The notes below the pieces were generated by a model that saw nothing but the letters and a program-made list of their open reading frames with translations, was not told where the DNA came from and ran no database searches. DNA of 64,000 nucleotides from a candidate division LCP-89 bacterium B3_LCP. Its GTDB lineage: Bacteria; Electryoneota; B3-LCP. Shown piece after piece: positions 18,761 through 27,553 of the stretch (the stretch's first letter is position 1; every line of letters starts with the position of its first letter). The position numbers and the translations under genes were made by a program. The DNA lies in contig NJBN01000012.1 of assembly GCA_005223185.1 (NCBI GenBank), forward strand, positions 1-64,000, given 5' to 3'.

Positions 18761-19698
18761 AGCCGGTAGCAATATTATATGACGATATCTTCCTAAAGCA
18801 TGACCTTGGTCCCGGGCATCCAGAATGCCCGGCACGCCTGCAGGCGATTACCGAATCGTTAAATGACCTTCGCCAGGACGAACGCTACATCTGGGTGGAT
18901 CCTCCAGAAGCATCACCTGATGATATCGCCCGGGTTCATTCACCCCAATACGTGGATTGGATACGGCAGAACTGCGAAGCAGGTGGGAGCGTTTATCCCG
19001 CTTTGGAGGGTAATCTGGTTCCGGAAACCTATCCCGCCGCCTTGAAGGCAGCAGGCGCTGTGATTCAAGCCTGCGATAAGGTCTGGGATGGGGAGTGGGG
19101 GGGAGCTTTTGCTCTGGTCAGACCCCCGGGGCATCATGCGGTCAAATCATCTGCTATGGGCTTCTGCGTGTTCAACAATATTGCTGTCGCAGCTCAGTGG
19201 TTGGTCGATAAGAAGAAGGCAGCCTCCGTTCTCATCGTTGATTTTGACGTCCATCACGGCAACGGCACCCAGGACGCCTTTTATTCTGATGGGAAAGTTG
19301 CCTATTTCAGCACCCATCAATGGCCCCATTACCCGGGCACCGGTTCGAAGCGCGAAGATGGCGAAGGGAATGGTATCGGCGCTAATTTGAACGTTCCTCT
19401 CCGTGCCGGAGATGGCGACGATGAGATTTTATCCGCATTTAATGACAGATTAAAGCCCTGGACGGAAGAACGGAAACCAGAATTTCTGCTGATCTCCGCT
19501 GGATTTGACGCCCATGAAGATGATCCTTTATCTGAAATAAGGGTGACCACCGATGGCTATCGCCAGATGGCAAATGTTCTGAAAGAAATCGCGGATGATC
19601 ACTGTATGGGGAGATGGGTAATAACTTTAGAAGGTGGATATAATATGAAGGCATTGGGCGACAGTTCCAGAGCATTTCTGGAAGGAATAGTAGGTTAG
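18757..19698 (+). CDS. histone-deacetylase-family amidohydrolase (AcuC/class II type)
   Basis: 313 aa, full length for the bacterial HDAC/acetoin-utilisation/acetylpolyamine amidohydrolase family. Conserved features: GPGHPECPARL at 18-28, the active-site pair His126-His127 (RPPGHHA), zinc ligands Asp164 and His166 (DFDVHHGNGT), Asp251 (SAGFDAH) and catalytic Tyr295 (EGGYN). It removes acetyl or acyl groups from lysine or polyamine-like substrates in the cytoplasm; the substrate is not determinable. Its start overlaps the preceding exported MBL gene by 4 nt, although the two products act in different compartments. The next gene is convergent, 13 bp away, with no obvious terminator between. Confidence 0.9.
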   Translation: MKPVAILYDDIFLKHDLGPGHPECPARLQAITESLNDLRQDERYIWVDPPEASPDDIARVHSPQYVDWIRQNCEAGGSVYPALEGNLVPETYPAALKAAGAVIQACDKVWDGEWGGAFALVRPPGHHAVKSSAMGFCVFNNIAVAAQWLVDKKKAASVLIVDFDVHHGNGTQDAFYSDGKVAYFSTHQWPHYPGTGSKREDGEGNGIGANLNVPLRAGDGDDEILSAFNDRLKPWTEERKPEFLLISAGFDAHEDDPLSEIRVTTDGYRQMANVLKEIADDHCMGRWVITLEGGYNMKALGDSSRAFLEGIVG

Positions 19699-19711
19699 AA
19701 CAACATAGAGA

Positions 19712-20341
19712 CTATAGCCCGAATGTGATGCCGGAGATGAGATGTAACCCTTCAATTTCGGAATTCGAATTAAACAGATCAAAACTGTAACGAGACCTCA
19801 GGATTAACCCGAACCTTTTATATATTTTCATAGCAATACCTCCCTCCCCACTGCAGCCAAACGCGAAAACTCCTCCGACATAAATGTCAACTCCAACACC
19901 CAAAAAGGATCTGAAAAACTCCGTGGATAATTTCGGCGGCGAATAGAGGCGATTTAAATATAATTCCCATAGAGAAAGATACCTGCTAACCCCCTGGGAG
20001 TTCTCTTTTTCGAATGAATAGAAACCGGCTCCCGTTCCCCATCCGTTATTTTTAAATCCTGCAGCAAAAGCATGGTAGGTCATCCCCCGGCTGTAATCGC
20101 CTGCGGGTTGACCCTTTTCCGGTATGAAATAGCCAGTCCCTAATGACAATATCGCCCATGTATTTCGAGAGAGATATACTCCTGAGGTCGCCTTTGGATG
20201 GATGGCGCGGTATGGCACCCAATCACCTTCTTGCTCTTGGAACTCAGTACTGTCATCTTCAGAATGTGTGGTTTGGGCGGATGCACCATGGACGGAACAG
20301 ATGAGCATGAAACCTAGAACATACAGCAGTAGTGATTTCAT
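19712..20341 (-). CDS. exported protein, probable outer-membrane beta-barrel, function unknown
   Basis: 209 aa with a clean signal peptide (MKSLLLYVLGFMLIC...ASA). The mature part has many alternating aromatic/glycine segments (GTGYFIP, YHAFAAGFKNN, WGTGAGFYSF, GGVFAFGCSGEGG, LRSRYSFDLF), typical of small beta-barrels. It ends in SGITFGL. I recognise no named family. I chose ATG 20341 because GGGG lies upstream and the signal peptide is then standard; an in-frame ATG at 20356 adds five residues. A perfect-consensus promoter lies just upstream at 20381-20409. The gene is monocistronic and convergent with the HDAC gene. Confidence 0.6.
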   Translation of the reverse strand: MKSLLLYVLGFMLICSVHGASAQTTHSEDDSTEFQEQEGDWVPYRAIHPKATSGVYLSRNTWAILSLGTGYFIPEKGQPAGDYSRGMTYHAFAAGFKNNGWGTGAGFYSFEKENSQGVSRYLSLWELYLNRLYSPPKLSTEFFRSFLGVGVDIYVGGVFAFGCSGEGGIAMKIYKRFGLILRSRYSFDLFNSNSEIEGLHLISGITFGL

Positions 20342-20380
20342 AGCGGTAAACCCCATAATTAATGAAACAATTATTTAGCA

Positions 20381-20409
20381 ATTATAATCTAATCTGTTGA
20401 AAATGTCAA
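20381..20409 (-). promoter_or_regulatory. consensus promoter of the barrel-like protein gene
   Basis: On the minus strand TTGACA (20409-20404) and TATAAT (20386-20381) are separated by exactly 17 bp. Start of transcription would be near 20375, leaving a leader of about 34 nt. This is the closest match to the textbook sigma-70 consensus in the window. Confidence 0.7.
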
Positions 20410-20454
20410 GAAATATATCAGTAGGATATCGTAGCACATTCACCTGGAATTCTA

Positions 20455-20487
20455 TCAAAAAAAGCACCAGATCATGATCAAGTGCTT
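20455..20487 (-). terminator. intrinsic terminator after alaS
   Basis: On the minus strand AAGCAC-TT-GATCATGATC-TG-GTGCTT folds as a stem with an internal palindrome and is followed by a run of seven T. It lies about 30 nt past the alaS stop and would end the cinA-to-alaS unit. Confidence 0.8.
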
Positions 20488-20516
20488 CCTAAAAGAGATG
20501 ATATGTATTGTGATGT

Positions 20517-23201
20517 TTATTTCAAAACTTTTGCTAATATTTCACCAGCTTTATCAATGGCATCCGGCAGTTTTTCTGCAGATTTCGCACCGGCTGTACC
20601 TAAGTGATCCCTTCCCCCCCCACCTCCACCGGCGATGCTACCTATCTCTTTGACCAACTTCCCTGCAGATAATTTCTTTGAAGTTATCAGATCATCAGAA
20701 ACCACCACTACTATGGAAGCCCGGCTATCCAGAGATGATCCTAATACTGCCACCAGGTTCGCATTTTTCTCCCGCAATACGTCGCCTAACTTCTTCAAAT
20801 CATCCATACTGCGGTCATCGTATTGAGCGGTAACTAGCTTTACACCCTCCACATCCTGAGCATTATCAATCAGTTCTTCCGTCTCATCGCTGGCGGAAGT
20901 TTTTTTAAGACGTTCGACTTGCTTCATCAGATCGTGGTGTTCTTCGACTAATTTTTCCACTTTGGTCAGGACATTGCTACCTCTGGCAGACAGAACGTCC
21001 TGCAGAGAACGAAGTAGGTGCTTGTTATCCAGCATGGCATGCAGAGCACGGTCTCCGGTCCACGCTTCGATACGCCTGATGCCCGCCGCTGCCGCCGATT
21101 CGGAAGCGATGCGGAATGCTAAAAGTGCTTCGGTAGAATTTACGTGCGTTCCTCCGCAGAGTTCTGCCGAAAAGTCATCCACGGTAACCAGCCTGACCTC
21201 TTCTCCATATTTCTCCCCGAATAGAGCCATAGCTCCCCGGTTCTTAGCATCTTCGAAAGATGTATATTCCCATCTTAACGGCAGCGCTTGGGATATTTTC
21301 TCATTTACAATCTCTTCGACCTTGTCTAAATCCGCCTCTGACGGCTTTTCAAAGTGAGTGAAATCGAACCTCAGGTAATCCGGATGCACTAATGATCCGG
21401 ACTGGTTCACATGCTTACCCAGCACTTTTCGTAATGCAGCGTGCATCAGGTGAGTTGCCGTGTGGTTGCGGGCAATGCGCAGCCTGCGGTTCTGATCTAC
21501 AACCGCCGTTACCGGTTCTGTAAAATGTGCTTTTGCTTCCTCTTCGAATACTCTTAATCCTGCAGTGATCTTGCCTGTGTGCAGGATATCATCGCCCATC
21601 ACTTGAGTATCTTCGACTTCCATCTCCCATCTGTCAGAGAATATCTGCCCCGTATCGCCAACCTGTCCACCAGCCTCGGCGTAGAATGGAGTCTTGCTTA
21701 GAACTAAGTTTATCCTATCACCATCTTGCTGGTATCCGGTAATTTTCGCATCCTCTACAACTAATTCCGTGTATCCGGCGAATTCGGATGAACAGTCATC
21801 AGTGAGTCTCATTATCTCTGCTGTAGATAACTTTTCATCAATTCCAGCAAATTTTCCCGATGCACGAGATCGTTCCTTCTGGTTTGACATTGCCTTCTGA
21901 AAAGCGGCAACGTCAACGGTCATCCCCTGTTCCCGAGCCATAAGTTCCGTTAAATCCAGAGGAAAACCGAACGTGTCATACAGCTTGAAGGCTTCGCTGC
22001 CTGGAATTATCATTTCTCCATCACGCTTGATTTTATCAACTAATTCAGCAAAGCGGTCAATGCCGCGATCCAGCGTTCTGCCGAAGCTCTCTTCTTCACC
22101 TCTGATAACCCCGCTGATATGCTCACTTCGTTCTGGTATCTCCGGGAAGGCGTCACCCATGATCTCCGCTAAATCTTCGACTAATTCATGAATAAAGGCG
22201 CGATGAAGACCCAATGAACGCCCGAATCTCGCCGCGCGTCTCAAAATGCGCCTGAGTACATACCCCCGTCCCTCATTCGATGGCCTGGCGCCGTCCGCGA
22301 TGGCAAACGAGAGGGATCGCAGATGATCGGCCACCACCCGGTGACCGACGCCTGCATCACCTGTATCATAAGGTGATCCGGTCAATTCTTCTATTCTATC
22401 GATTATCGGTCTGAAGAGATCGGTCTCATAATTCGACTTCACACCCTGAAGTACAGTGCATAACCTCTCCAGTCCGGCTCCCGTATCGACGTGCTTCGCA
22501 GGCAGGTCATGCAACTCGCCTTTCTCATCCCTGTTGTACTGTATGAAGACTAAATTCCACAGTTCCACAAAACGCCCGCATCCGGGTGCGTTCACTTCGC
22601 ATTTGTGACCGGCTATGCCCTCTATGGGACAGGTTCCGGGACCCAGGTCAATGTGAATTTCACTGCAGGGACCGCACGGTCCGGCTTCGCCCATCTCCCA
22701 GAAATTGTCTTTATCATGTCTGCTTATGTGATCGGATTTTACGTCCGTTTCCGACCGCCAGATCTTGTCTGCTTCATCATCATCCAGATAAACCGTGGCG
22801 AAAAGTTTATCCTTGGGTAATTTCCAGACGCCGGTTATCAGTTCCCACGCCCAACTGATCGCCTCCTGCTTATAGTAATCACCGAAAGACCAGTTGCCTA
22901 ACATCTCAAAGAACGTGTGGTGGATCTTACCTCGCCCAACTTCTTCCAGATCGTTGTGCTTGCCGGAAACGCGGATGCACTTCTGCGTGTTGACCGCCCG
23001 CGAATAGGAACGCGTCCCCTGTCCTAAGAAAATATCCTTGAATTGGTTCATCCCGGCATTGGCGAACAGCAGAGTGGGATCTTTCAACGGCACCACCGAG
23101 GAAGATGGCACGAACGTATGCCCCCTCTTTTCAAAGAAGGATATAAACTGCCGCCGCACTTCTGATGATGGGAGGAAGGGTATTTTGGGTTTTGGGGTCA
23201 T
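20517..23201 (-). CDS. alaS: alanyl-tRNA synthetase
   Basis: 894 aa, the usual length. It contains the class II catalytic core (FFEKRGHTFVPSSS, LFANAGMNQFKD, GKHNDLEEVGRG and the FEMLGNWSFGDYYK motif), the editing domain with HTATH at about 579-583 and CGGTH at about 682-686, and the C-Ala domain with the Gly-rich GGGGGGRDHLGTAG near the end. It charges tRNA-Ala and clears mischarged Ser/Gly. It lies downstream of recX and the DUF302 gene in the conserved recA-recX-alaS order seen in many bacteria. A strong terminator follows. Confidence 0.97.
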   Translation of the reverse strand: MTPKPKIPFLPSSEVRRQFISFFEKRGHTFVPSSSVVPLKDPTLLFANAGMNQFKDIFLGQGTRSYSRAVNTQKCIRVSGKHNDLEEVGRGKIHHTFFEMLGNWSFGDYYKQEAISWAWELITGVWKLPKDKLFATVYLDDDEADKIWRSETDVKSDHISRHDKDNFWEMGEAGPCGPCSEIHIDLGPGTCPIEGIAGHKCEVNAPGCGRFVELWNLVFIQYNRDEKGELHDLPAKHVDTGAGLERLCTVLQGVKSNYETDLFRPIIDRIEELTGSPYDTGDAGVGHRVVADHLRSLSFAIADGARPSNEGRGYVLRRILRRAARFGRSLGLHRAFIHELVEDLAEIMGDAFPEIPERSEHISGVIRGEEESFGRTLDRGIDRFAELVDKIKRDGEMIIPGSEAFKLYDTFGFPLDLTELMAREQGMTVDVAAFQKAMSNQKERSRASGKFAGIDEKLSTAEIMRLTDDCSSEFAGYTELVVEDAKITGYQQDGDRINLVLSKTPFYAEAGGQVGDTGQIFSDRWEMEVEDTQVMGDDILHTGKITAGLRVFEEEAKAHFTEPVTAVVDQNRRLRIARNHTATHLMHAALRKVLGKHVNQSGSLVHPDYLRFDFTHFEKPSEADLDKVEEIVNEKISQALPLRWEYTSFEDAKNRGAMALFGEKYGEEVRLVTVDDFSAELCGGTHVNSTEALLAFRIASESAAAAGIRRIEAWTGDRALHAMLDNKHLLRSLQDVLSARGSNVLTKVEKLVEEHHDLMKQVERLKKTSASDETEELIDNAQDVEGVKLVTAQYDDRSMDDLKKLGDVLREKNANLVAVLGSSLDSRASIVVVVSDDLITSKKLSAGKLVKEIGSIAGGGGGGRDHLGTAGAKSAEKLPDAIDKAGEILAKVLK

Positions 23202-23262
23202 GGGGTTTTTATACTCTGTTCTGCTGATAATACAAAAGCAGTGGTGGAATTATCTATGGGAA

Positions 23263-23649
23263 TTACATCCTGGCGATAATCTTTTGCAGTTTGCCGCGCA
23301 CTTCTTTGGCAACTTCGGCCAAATCGCGGTTCTCCACCGCCTGCATGGAGGCCATAGGATCCACAGCGGCAACTTCGATTCCGCCGTCTTTCATTTCTCG
23401 CACGATCACGTTGCAGGGCAACATCAAACCGATCTTGCTTTCCAATTGCAGAGCCTGATACGCCGACTGCGGATGGCAGGCGCCCAGTATTTGGTATCGA
23501 GGAAAATCGACGTCCAGCTTCTTCTTCAGCGTTGCCTTGACGTCTATCTCCGTCATAACTCCGAAGCCTTCCTTCTGCAGCTCATCCGTAACGTTTGCCA
23601 CCGCTTCATCAAACGAGCAGCTTATCTTTTTACTGAAGTAGTAGGACAT
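23263..23649 (-). CDS. DUF302 domain protein
   Basis: A 128-aa DUF302 family member. The signature pattern is visible: an N-terminal amphipathic helix with GFGVMTEIDVKATLKKKL, then the YQILGACHPQSAYQALQLES core, then LMLPCNVIVRE. The Cys of ACHP and of LPCN are typical of the family. Biochemical role unknown; the family has been linked loosely to redox or metal stress. No signal peptide. It sits between recX and alaS on the same strand, an insertion in an otherwise conserved block. Confidence 0.85.
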   Translation of the reverse strand: MSYYFSKKISCSFDEAVANVTDELQKEGFGVMTEIDVKATLKKKLDVDFPRYQILGACHPQSAYQALQLESKIGLMLPCNVIVREMKDGGIEVAAVDPMASMQAVENRDLAEVAKEVRGKLQKIIARM

Positions 23650-23675
23650 GGTAGGGTCAAATTGTTTTCGTTTTT

Positions 23676-24179
23676 CTATAAATCAGATTCATCTTCCTGG
23701 TTTACTTCCCCCCACACCTCCACCATAACCTCATACGAAAATCCCCGGCTGTGCAAAAAGCGCAGGGCTTTTTCGCGGCGGCCCTGCGCTGGAGATTTCA
23801 TCAAGGTTTTCAGTTTGGGCTTGAGGGCGCGGCGGGCGGTTTCCACTTCATCGTAATCAGGAAATTCAGCATCAAACAGACGGCGGAAGTGCTCCTTGTC
23901 TATCCCCCGGCGCGATAGCTCAAATTCAATCATCCGAACGGAACGCGGCGAAAGATTTATCCGGTCGCGGGAATAATCGGCAATTAAGCTGTCGTCATCG
24001 ATGAAACGGTACTCTTTAAGCTTCCCTATCGCCTCATCTATCTTAGCTGAAGAATGACGCTTCGCCAGCTTCTTGCGAATTTCCGCTTCAGTCTGCCTGC
24101 GCCTCGCCAGAGAACGACAGGCGTCATCAAAAGCCGAAGGAGGAGGAGACTTCGATCCGCCGCGAGCGGATTTATTCAT
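23676..24179 (-). CDS. recX: RecX regulatory protein
   Basis: A 167-aa RecX: three-helix tandem repeats with the usual [13 protein letters not shown] start, then the [21 protein letters not shown] segment and [17 protein letters not shown]. RecX binds RecA filaments and limits their growth. The start codon lies inside the end of recA (8-nt overlap), so the two are translationally coupled. This is the normal arrangement, keeping modulator and recombinase in proportion. Confidence 0.92.
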   Translation of the reverse strand: MNKSARGGSKSPPPSAFDDACRSLARRRQTEAEIRKKLAKRHSSAKIDEAIGKLKEYRFIDDDSLIADYSRDRINLSPRSVRMIEFELSRRGIDKEHFRRLFDAEFPDYDEVETARRALKPKLKTLMKSPAQGRREKALRFLHSRGFSYEVMVEVWGEVNQEDESDL

Positions 24180-25185
24180 TATTCTCGGTTAGTCCCAGCT
24201 TTTCGCGCACCTTCTGCTCTATTTCCAATACCATATCGGGATTGCTATGTAAGTACTCACGCACTTTATCGCGCCCCTGACCGATGCGGTCCGCGCCGTA
24301 GGAATACCAGGCTCCGGATCTGTTTAAGATGTCGTGTTCCACACCCAAATCAATCATGTCATTCATCTTGGATATGCCGACGCCGTAGAGAATGTCAAAT
24401 TCGGCTTCCCTGAATGGCGGAGCCACCTTGTTTTTTACCACCCTGACACGCGTGCGGCTGCCGATTACTTCCGCGCCTTCCTTTAGCGTTGCGATCTTGC
24501 GAATGTCTAAACGAACGCTGGAATAGAATTTCAGCGCGTTTCCGCCGGTGGTCGTTTCCGGACTGCCGAACAGCACCCCGATCTTCATGCGGATCTGGTT
24601 GATGAAGACCAGTGCCGTGCGCGATTTTGAAACCGTAGCCGTCAGTTTACGCAGCGCTTGCGACATTAACCTTGCCTGCAGTCCCATGTGGTGATCACCC
24701 ATCTCACCTTCGATTTCAGCTTTGGGAACCAAAGCCGCCACTGAATCAATCACCACCACGTCTAACGCTCCCGACCGTACCAGCGTATCCGCAATCTCTA
24801 AGGCTTGTTCACCGTGGTCCGGCTGTGATACCAGCAGATCATCGATGTTAACGCCCAGCTTCTTGGCATACACAGCATCAAGAGCGTGTTCAGCGTCAAT
24901 GAATGCCGTATTGCCGCCGTTATTTTGTGCTTCAGCTAAAATGTGCAGGGCTAAAGTAGTCTTACCAGAAGCTTCCGGACCAAAAATCTCAATCACTCTG
25001 CCGCGAGGGATCCCTCCGACACCCAGCGCATAATCTAATGAAAGCGCGCCTGTCGATACGGTAGCAACTTTTATGCGAGCTGAATCATCCCCCAATCTCA
25101 TGATCGAACCGCTACCGAATTGTTTGTCAATTTGAGTGATCGCCAGCTCTAAAGCTCTGGTTTTTTCAGCGGACTCAGGGGTCAT
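24172..25185 (-). CDS. recA: recombinase RecA
   Basis: 337 aa, normal length. Walker A GPEASGKT is at about 68-75, followed by [22 protein letters not shown] (Walker B and loop L1 region), [11 protein letters not shown] and the L2 [17 protein letters not shown]. It catalyses homologous strand exchange and, as a nucleoprotein filament, triggers LexA self-cleavage. It lies third in the cinA-thpR-recA-recX unit. No SOS-box-like palindrome is seen in the 54-bp gap before it; the candidate operator is further upstream, in front of cinA. Confidence 0.98.
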   Translation of the reverse strand: MTPESAEKTRALELAITQIDKQFGSGSIMRLGDDSARIKVATVSTGALSLDYALGVGGIPRGRVIEIFGPEASGKTTLALHILAEAQNNGGNTAFIDAEHALDAVYAKKLGVNIDDLLVSQPDHGEQALEIADTLVRSGALDVVVIDSVAALVPKAEIEGEMGDHHMGLQARLMSQALRKLTATVSKSRTALVFINQIRMKIGVLFGSPETTTGGNALKFYSSVRLDIRKIATLKEGAEVIGSRTRVRVVKNKVAPPFREAEFDILYGVGISKMNDMIDLGVEHDILNRSGAWYSYGADRIGQGRDKVREYLHSNPDMVLEIEQKVREKLGLTENNE

Positions 25186-25239
25186 CGCTGTCTCCTTAGT
25201 AATTTATATGGTTTTTATTTTTTTATCAAATAATCTTTT

Positions 25240-25815
25240 TTAACTTAAAGCGCAACTGCGGATTGCAGTGTAAACAGTACCGCCTGGTTTCAAATCACTA
25301 CGGTAGAGAATTACTTCCTCTACTGACATTTGCATACCGTCCGATATTTCTTTCGATTCCAGGAAATATTTGCGCAATCCTTCAGACCAGCGTTCACCTT
25401 TTAACCGTGCTAATGTTAGATGTCCTCGAAATTGCCGCTTTTCCGGGTTGAAACCAAATGGTCTAACTGCATTTTCAACCGATTTCTGCAGGCGGATGAG
25501 CTCTTCCTTCGGTTGCAGACCCACCCATAATACTCTGGGCATCGCCAACTTGGGAAAAGCGCCCACACCTTGAAGTTCCAGACGGAATGGCTTAAAATTC
25601 TTTATAGCGCTATCTAAAGTACCAGCGATTTCCTTGACTACAGATTCTTCAACTTCTCCCAAAAATTTGAGGGTCAAATGAATACCTTCAGGTCGTGTCC
25701 AGCGTGCCTGAGGCAACCGATCTCTCAAACTATTCTGGATCAGCTTAAGGGTATTTAAAACTTCCTCAGGCAGCCTAATAGCAATGAAGCTGCGTATCAG
25801 GTTTTCAGAACTCAT
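25240..25815 (-). CDS. thpR: RNA 2',3'-cyclic phosphodiesterase (2H family)
   Basis: 191 aa, 2H-phosphoesterase fold with the two catalytic His-x-Thr motifs: HLTLKFLG (His46, Thr48) and HLTLARLK (His132, Thr134). The spacing and the opening RSFIAIRLPEEV are those of the ThpR/LigT family. It hydrolyses 2',3'-cyclic phosphate RNA ends and may seal 2'-5' bonds in reverse. It lies between cinA and recA, a very common bacterial gene order. Confidence 0.92.
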   Translation of the reverse strand: MSSENLIRSFIAIRLPEEVLNTLKLIQNSLRDRLPQARWTRPEGIHLTLKFLGEVEESVVKEIAGTLDSAIKNFKPFRLELQGVGAFPKLAMPRVLWVGLQPKEELIRLQKSVENAVRPFGFNPEKRQFRGHLTLARLKGERWSEGLRKYFLESKEISDGMQMSVEEVILYRSDLKPGGTVYTAIRSCALS

Positions 25816-25844
25816 TTCGCCTATAAAACATAAATATACGAAAA

Positions 25845-27104
25845 TTATTCCTTTGAGTCAAGATTCTTTATGCGATCATGGAGTAGCTGCATGACGGTCA
25901 TTGCCGTTCTCTTTCTGTTCATCTCGCGGTTACCTCCAAACACGAATCTGTGGACTTCACATTGATCCTCAGCGGCTATGCCGATGAAAACCGTTCCCAC
26001 CGGTTTTTCGGGAGTTCCCCCTGTAGGTCCGGCTATTCCTGTTACAGATGCAGCGACGTCTGCTCTGCTTCGCTTTAGCATGCCCCGTGCCATCGCTTTC
26101 GCGACTGGCGAACTGACCGCGCCCTCTTCTTCGATTAGGTCTGCAGGTACGCCTAAAAGATCGATCTTCGCTTCGTTACTGTAAGTAACCACTCCTCGAT
26201 CGAAATAAGCGCTCGATCCGGGGACGTCGGTGAATATTTTGGCTATCAAGCCCCCGGTGCAGGATTCTGCTACTGCGATACGAACGGACTTCTCTTGTGC
26301 AATCCTGCCCACAGCTTCTTCCAGCGTTTCTAAGTTAATCCCAAAAACATGAGGCTTCATATCCGGCAGAAGCATTTCAGTTGCCTTCTTTAATTTGGAT
26401 CGGTTGTTGCTTGCCTCATCACCTCTTGCGGTCAGCTTGACGTCCACACCGATGCCAAGTTTTGGTAAGAAGGCTATCTCCACCAGTTTACGAGCATCCG
26501 GCAGCATTTTCATTTTCTCAAGAAGAAAGGATTCTCCAATTCCGGTAGTTCTTATAATCTTAACAGCAATGCGATCACATAGACCAACCTCGCGCAATCG
26601 GTTTATAACATATTCGTCCACCATATTGCGCATTTCCTGAGGTACACCCGGCAGGGAAAACCACTCAACCTCATCCTGTGAATAATGAATGCCTGTTGCA
26701 GTGCCATAGTTGTTGGGTATTTCCTTTGCCTTATGGGGAAATTCTGCCTGATTTCGTGATGTTTCCGGTAATTCCAATCCGTGATCTCTAAAACGCTTCT
26801 TGACCTTCTCTAACATTTCCTCCTTTAAAACCAGTTTATCACCAAAAAACTCAACCAGACAAGATTTTGTCACATCATCTGGAGTTGGACCCAATCCACC
26901 GGTTATGATAACCGCTCCGGCTCGCGATTTAGCGGTGTTTAGAGCTTCATTTATCTGTTTTCGATCATCACCGACGGTGGTCATCCAGCGAACCGATACT
27001 CCTTCCACTGTCAAACGTTCACCTAACCATGAGGCGTTCATATCCACAATCTGCCCCATCAGCACTTCATCACCGATGGTGATGATCTCTACGTCTTTCA
27101 TCAT
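25845..27104 (-). CDS. cinA: CinA-family protein (nicotinamide-nucleotide amidase/competence-damage protein)
   Basis: 419 aa, the standard two-domain length. The N-terminal MoCF-like/COG1058 domain has TIGDEVLMGQIVDMNASWLG and GGLGPTPDDVTK, where ADP-ribose pyrophosphatase activity is known in the family. The C-terminal amidase domain has AESCTGGLIAKIFTDVPGSSAYFDRG and SVTGIAGPTGGTPEKPVGTVF, and converts NMN to nicotinic acid mononucleotide in pyridine nucleotide recycling. The ATG has no Shine-Dalgarno sequence. A perfect 15-nt palindrome ends 3 nt upstream and overlaps a TATACT box, so the mRNA may be nearly leaderless and regulated there. It heads the thpR-recA-recX group. Confidence 0.93.
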   Translation of the reverse strand: MMKDVEIITIGDEVLMGQIVDMNASWLGERLTVEGVSVRWMTTVGDDRKQINEALNTAKSRAGAVIITGGLGPTPDDVTKSCLVEFFGDKLVLKEEMLEKVKKRFRDHGLELPETSRNQAEFPHKAKEIPNNYGTATGIHYSQDEVEWFSLPGVPQEMRNMVDEYVINRLREVGLCDRIAVKIIRTTGIGESFLLEKMKMLPDARKLVEIAFLPKLGIGVDVKLTARGDEASNNRSKLKKATEMLLPDMKPHVFGINLETLEEAVGRIAQEKSVRIAVAESCTGGLIAKIFTDVPGSSAYFDRGVVTYSNEAKIDLLGVPADLIEEEGAVSSPVAKAMARGMLKRSRADVAASVTGIAGPTGGTPEKPVGTVFIGIAAEDQCEVHRFVFGGNREMNRKRTAMTVMQLLHDRIKNLDSKE

Positions 27105-27107
27105 TTA

Positions 27108-27122
27108 TGTTATAGTATAACA
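27108..27122. promoter_or_regulatory. perfect palindrome overlapping the cinA promoter, possible SOS operator
   Basis: TGTTATAGTATAACA is a perfect 7-1-7 palindrome located 3 nt before the cinA start. On the minus strand its centre forms TATACT, a plausible -10 box, so a bound repressor would block the promoter of the cinA-thpR-recA-recX unit. That this is the LexA site of this lineage is inference. Confidence 0.5.
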
Positions 27123-27161
27123 AGGAGTAAAGAAGACAGAAGTAGTGAAGAAAAGAAGAAG

Positions 27162-27508
27162 TTAGCCTCGGAATTCATTTGATATTGTTCTGTGATAGGC
27201 ATCTAATATTCTGCCAACTTCGTCTATTTTCTCTTTTAAGTCTGCTATGTCGGCATAGTGCAGATCTTTAGTCAGGATTAAGTAATATTGGCACTCTTCT
27301 AAGGAGCCTTATCGCGTTTCCCTTGTTTCTTAAAACCCTCTGCTATGTTTGCTGGAATTGAAATGGCGGCACGGCGAAATTGGGAGGCTAATCCGTAGGT
27401 CTCCTCTTTCGGAAATGCTCTGACTAATTTGTATATGTCCAGCACTAATTGATGCGCTTTCTGCCATACAACCAAATCCCTGAACGTCTTCGCTGGTGGC
27501 CTGTCCAT
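27162..27508 (-). pseudogene. broken four-helix-bundle (23S rRNA IVP/S23-type) protein gene
   Basis: Residues 1-69 of the first frame (RDLVVWQKAHQLVLDIYKL ... RRAAISIPANIAEGFKKQGK) are the front half of a four-helix-bundle protein of the usual 115-125 aa. After GKRDK the frame closes prematurely (AP then stop). The second half continues in another frame down to 27162 (GSLEECQYYLILTKDLHYAD ... ILDAYHRTISNEFRG). About eight family residues that normally join the halves are missing. The simplest explanation is a deletion of about 25 nt between short GGCTC direct repeats, which also shifted the frame. The gene is flanked by purine-rich GAAGAAAAGAAG-like tracts. Confidence 0.75.
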
Positions 27509-27553
27509 TCTACCTTCTCTACTTCTTTTCTTCTATCTTCTTTCCTTCTTTTT

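Noticed and set aside
23038-23856. 272-aa plus-strand frame opposite alaS, DUF302 and recX
   Set aside because: It spans three well-supported minus-strand genes, has no recognisable domain or ribosome site, and is an antisense shadow.
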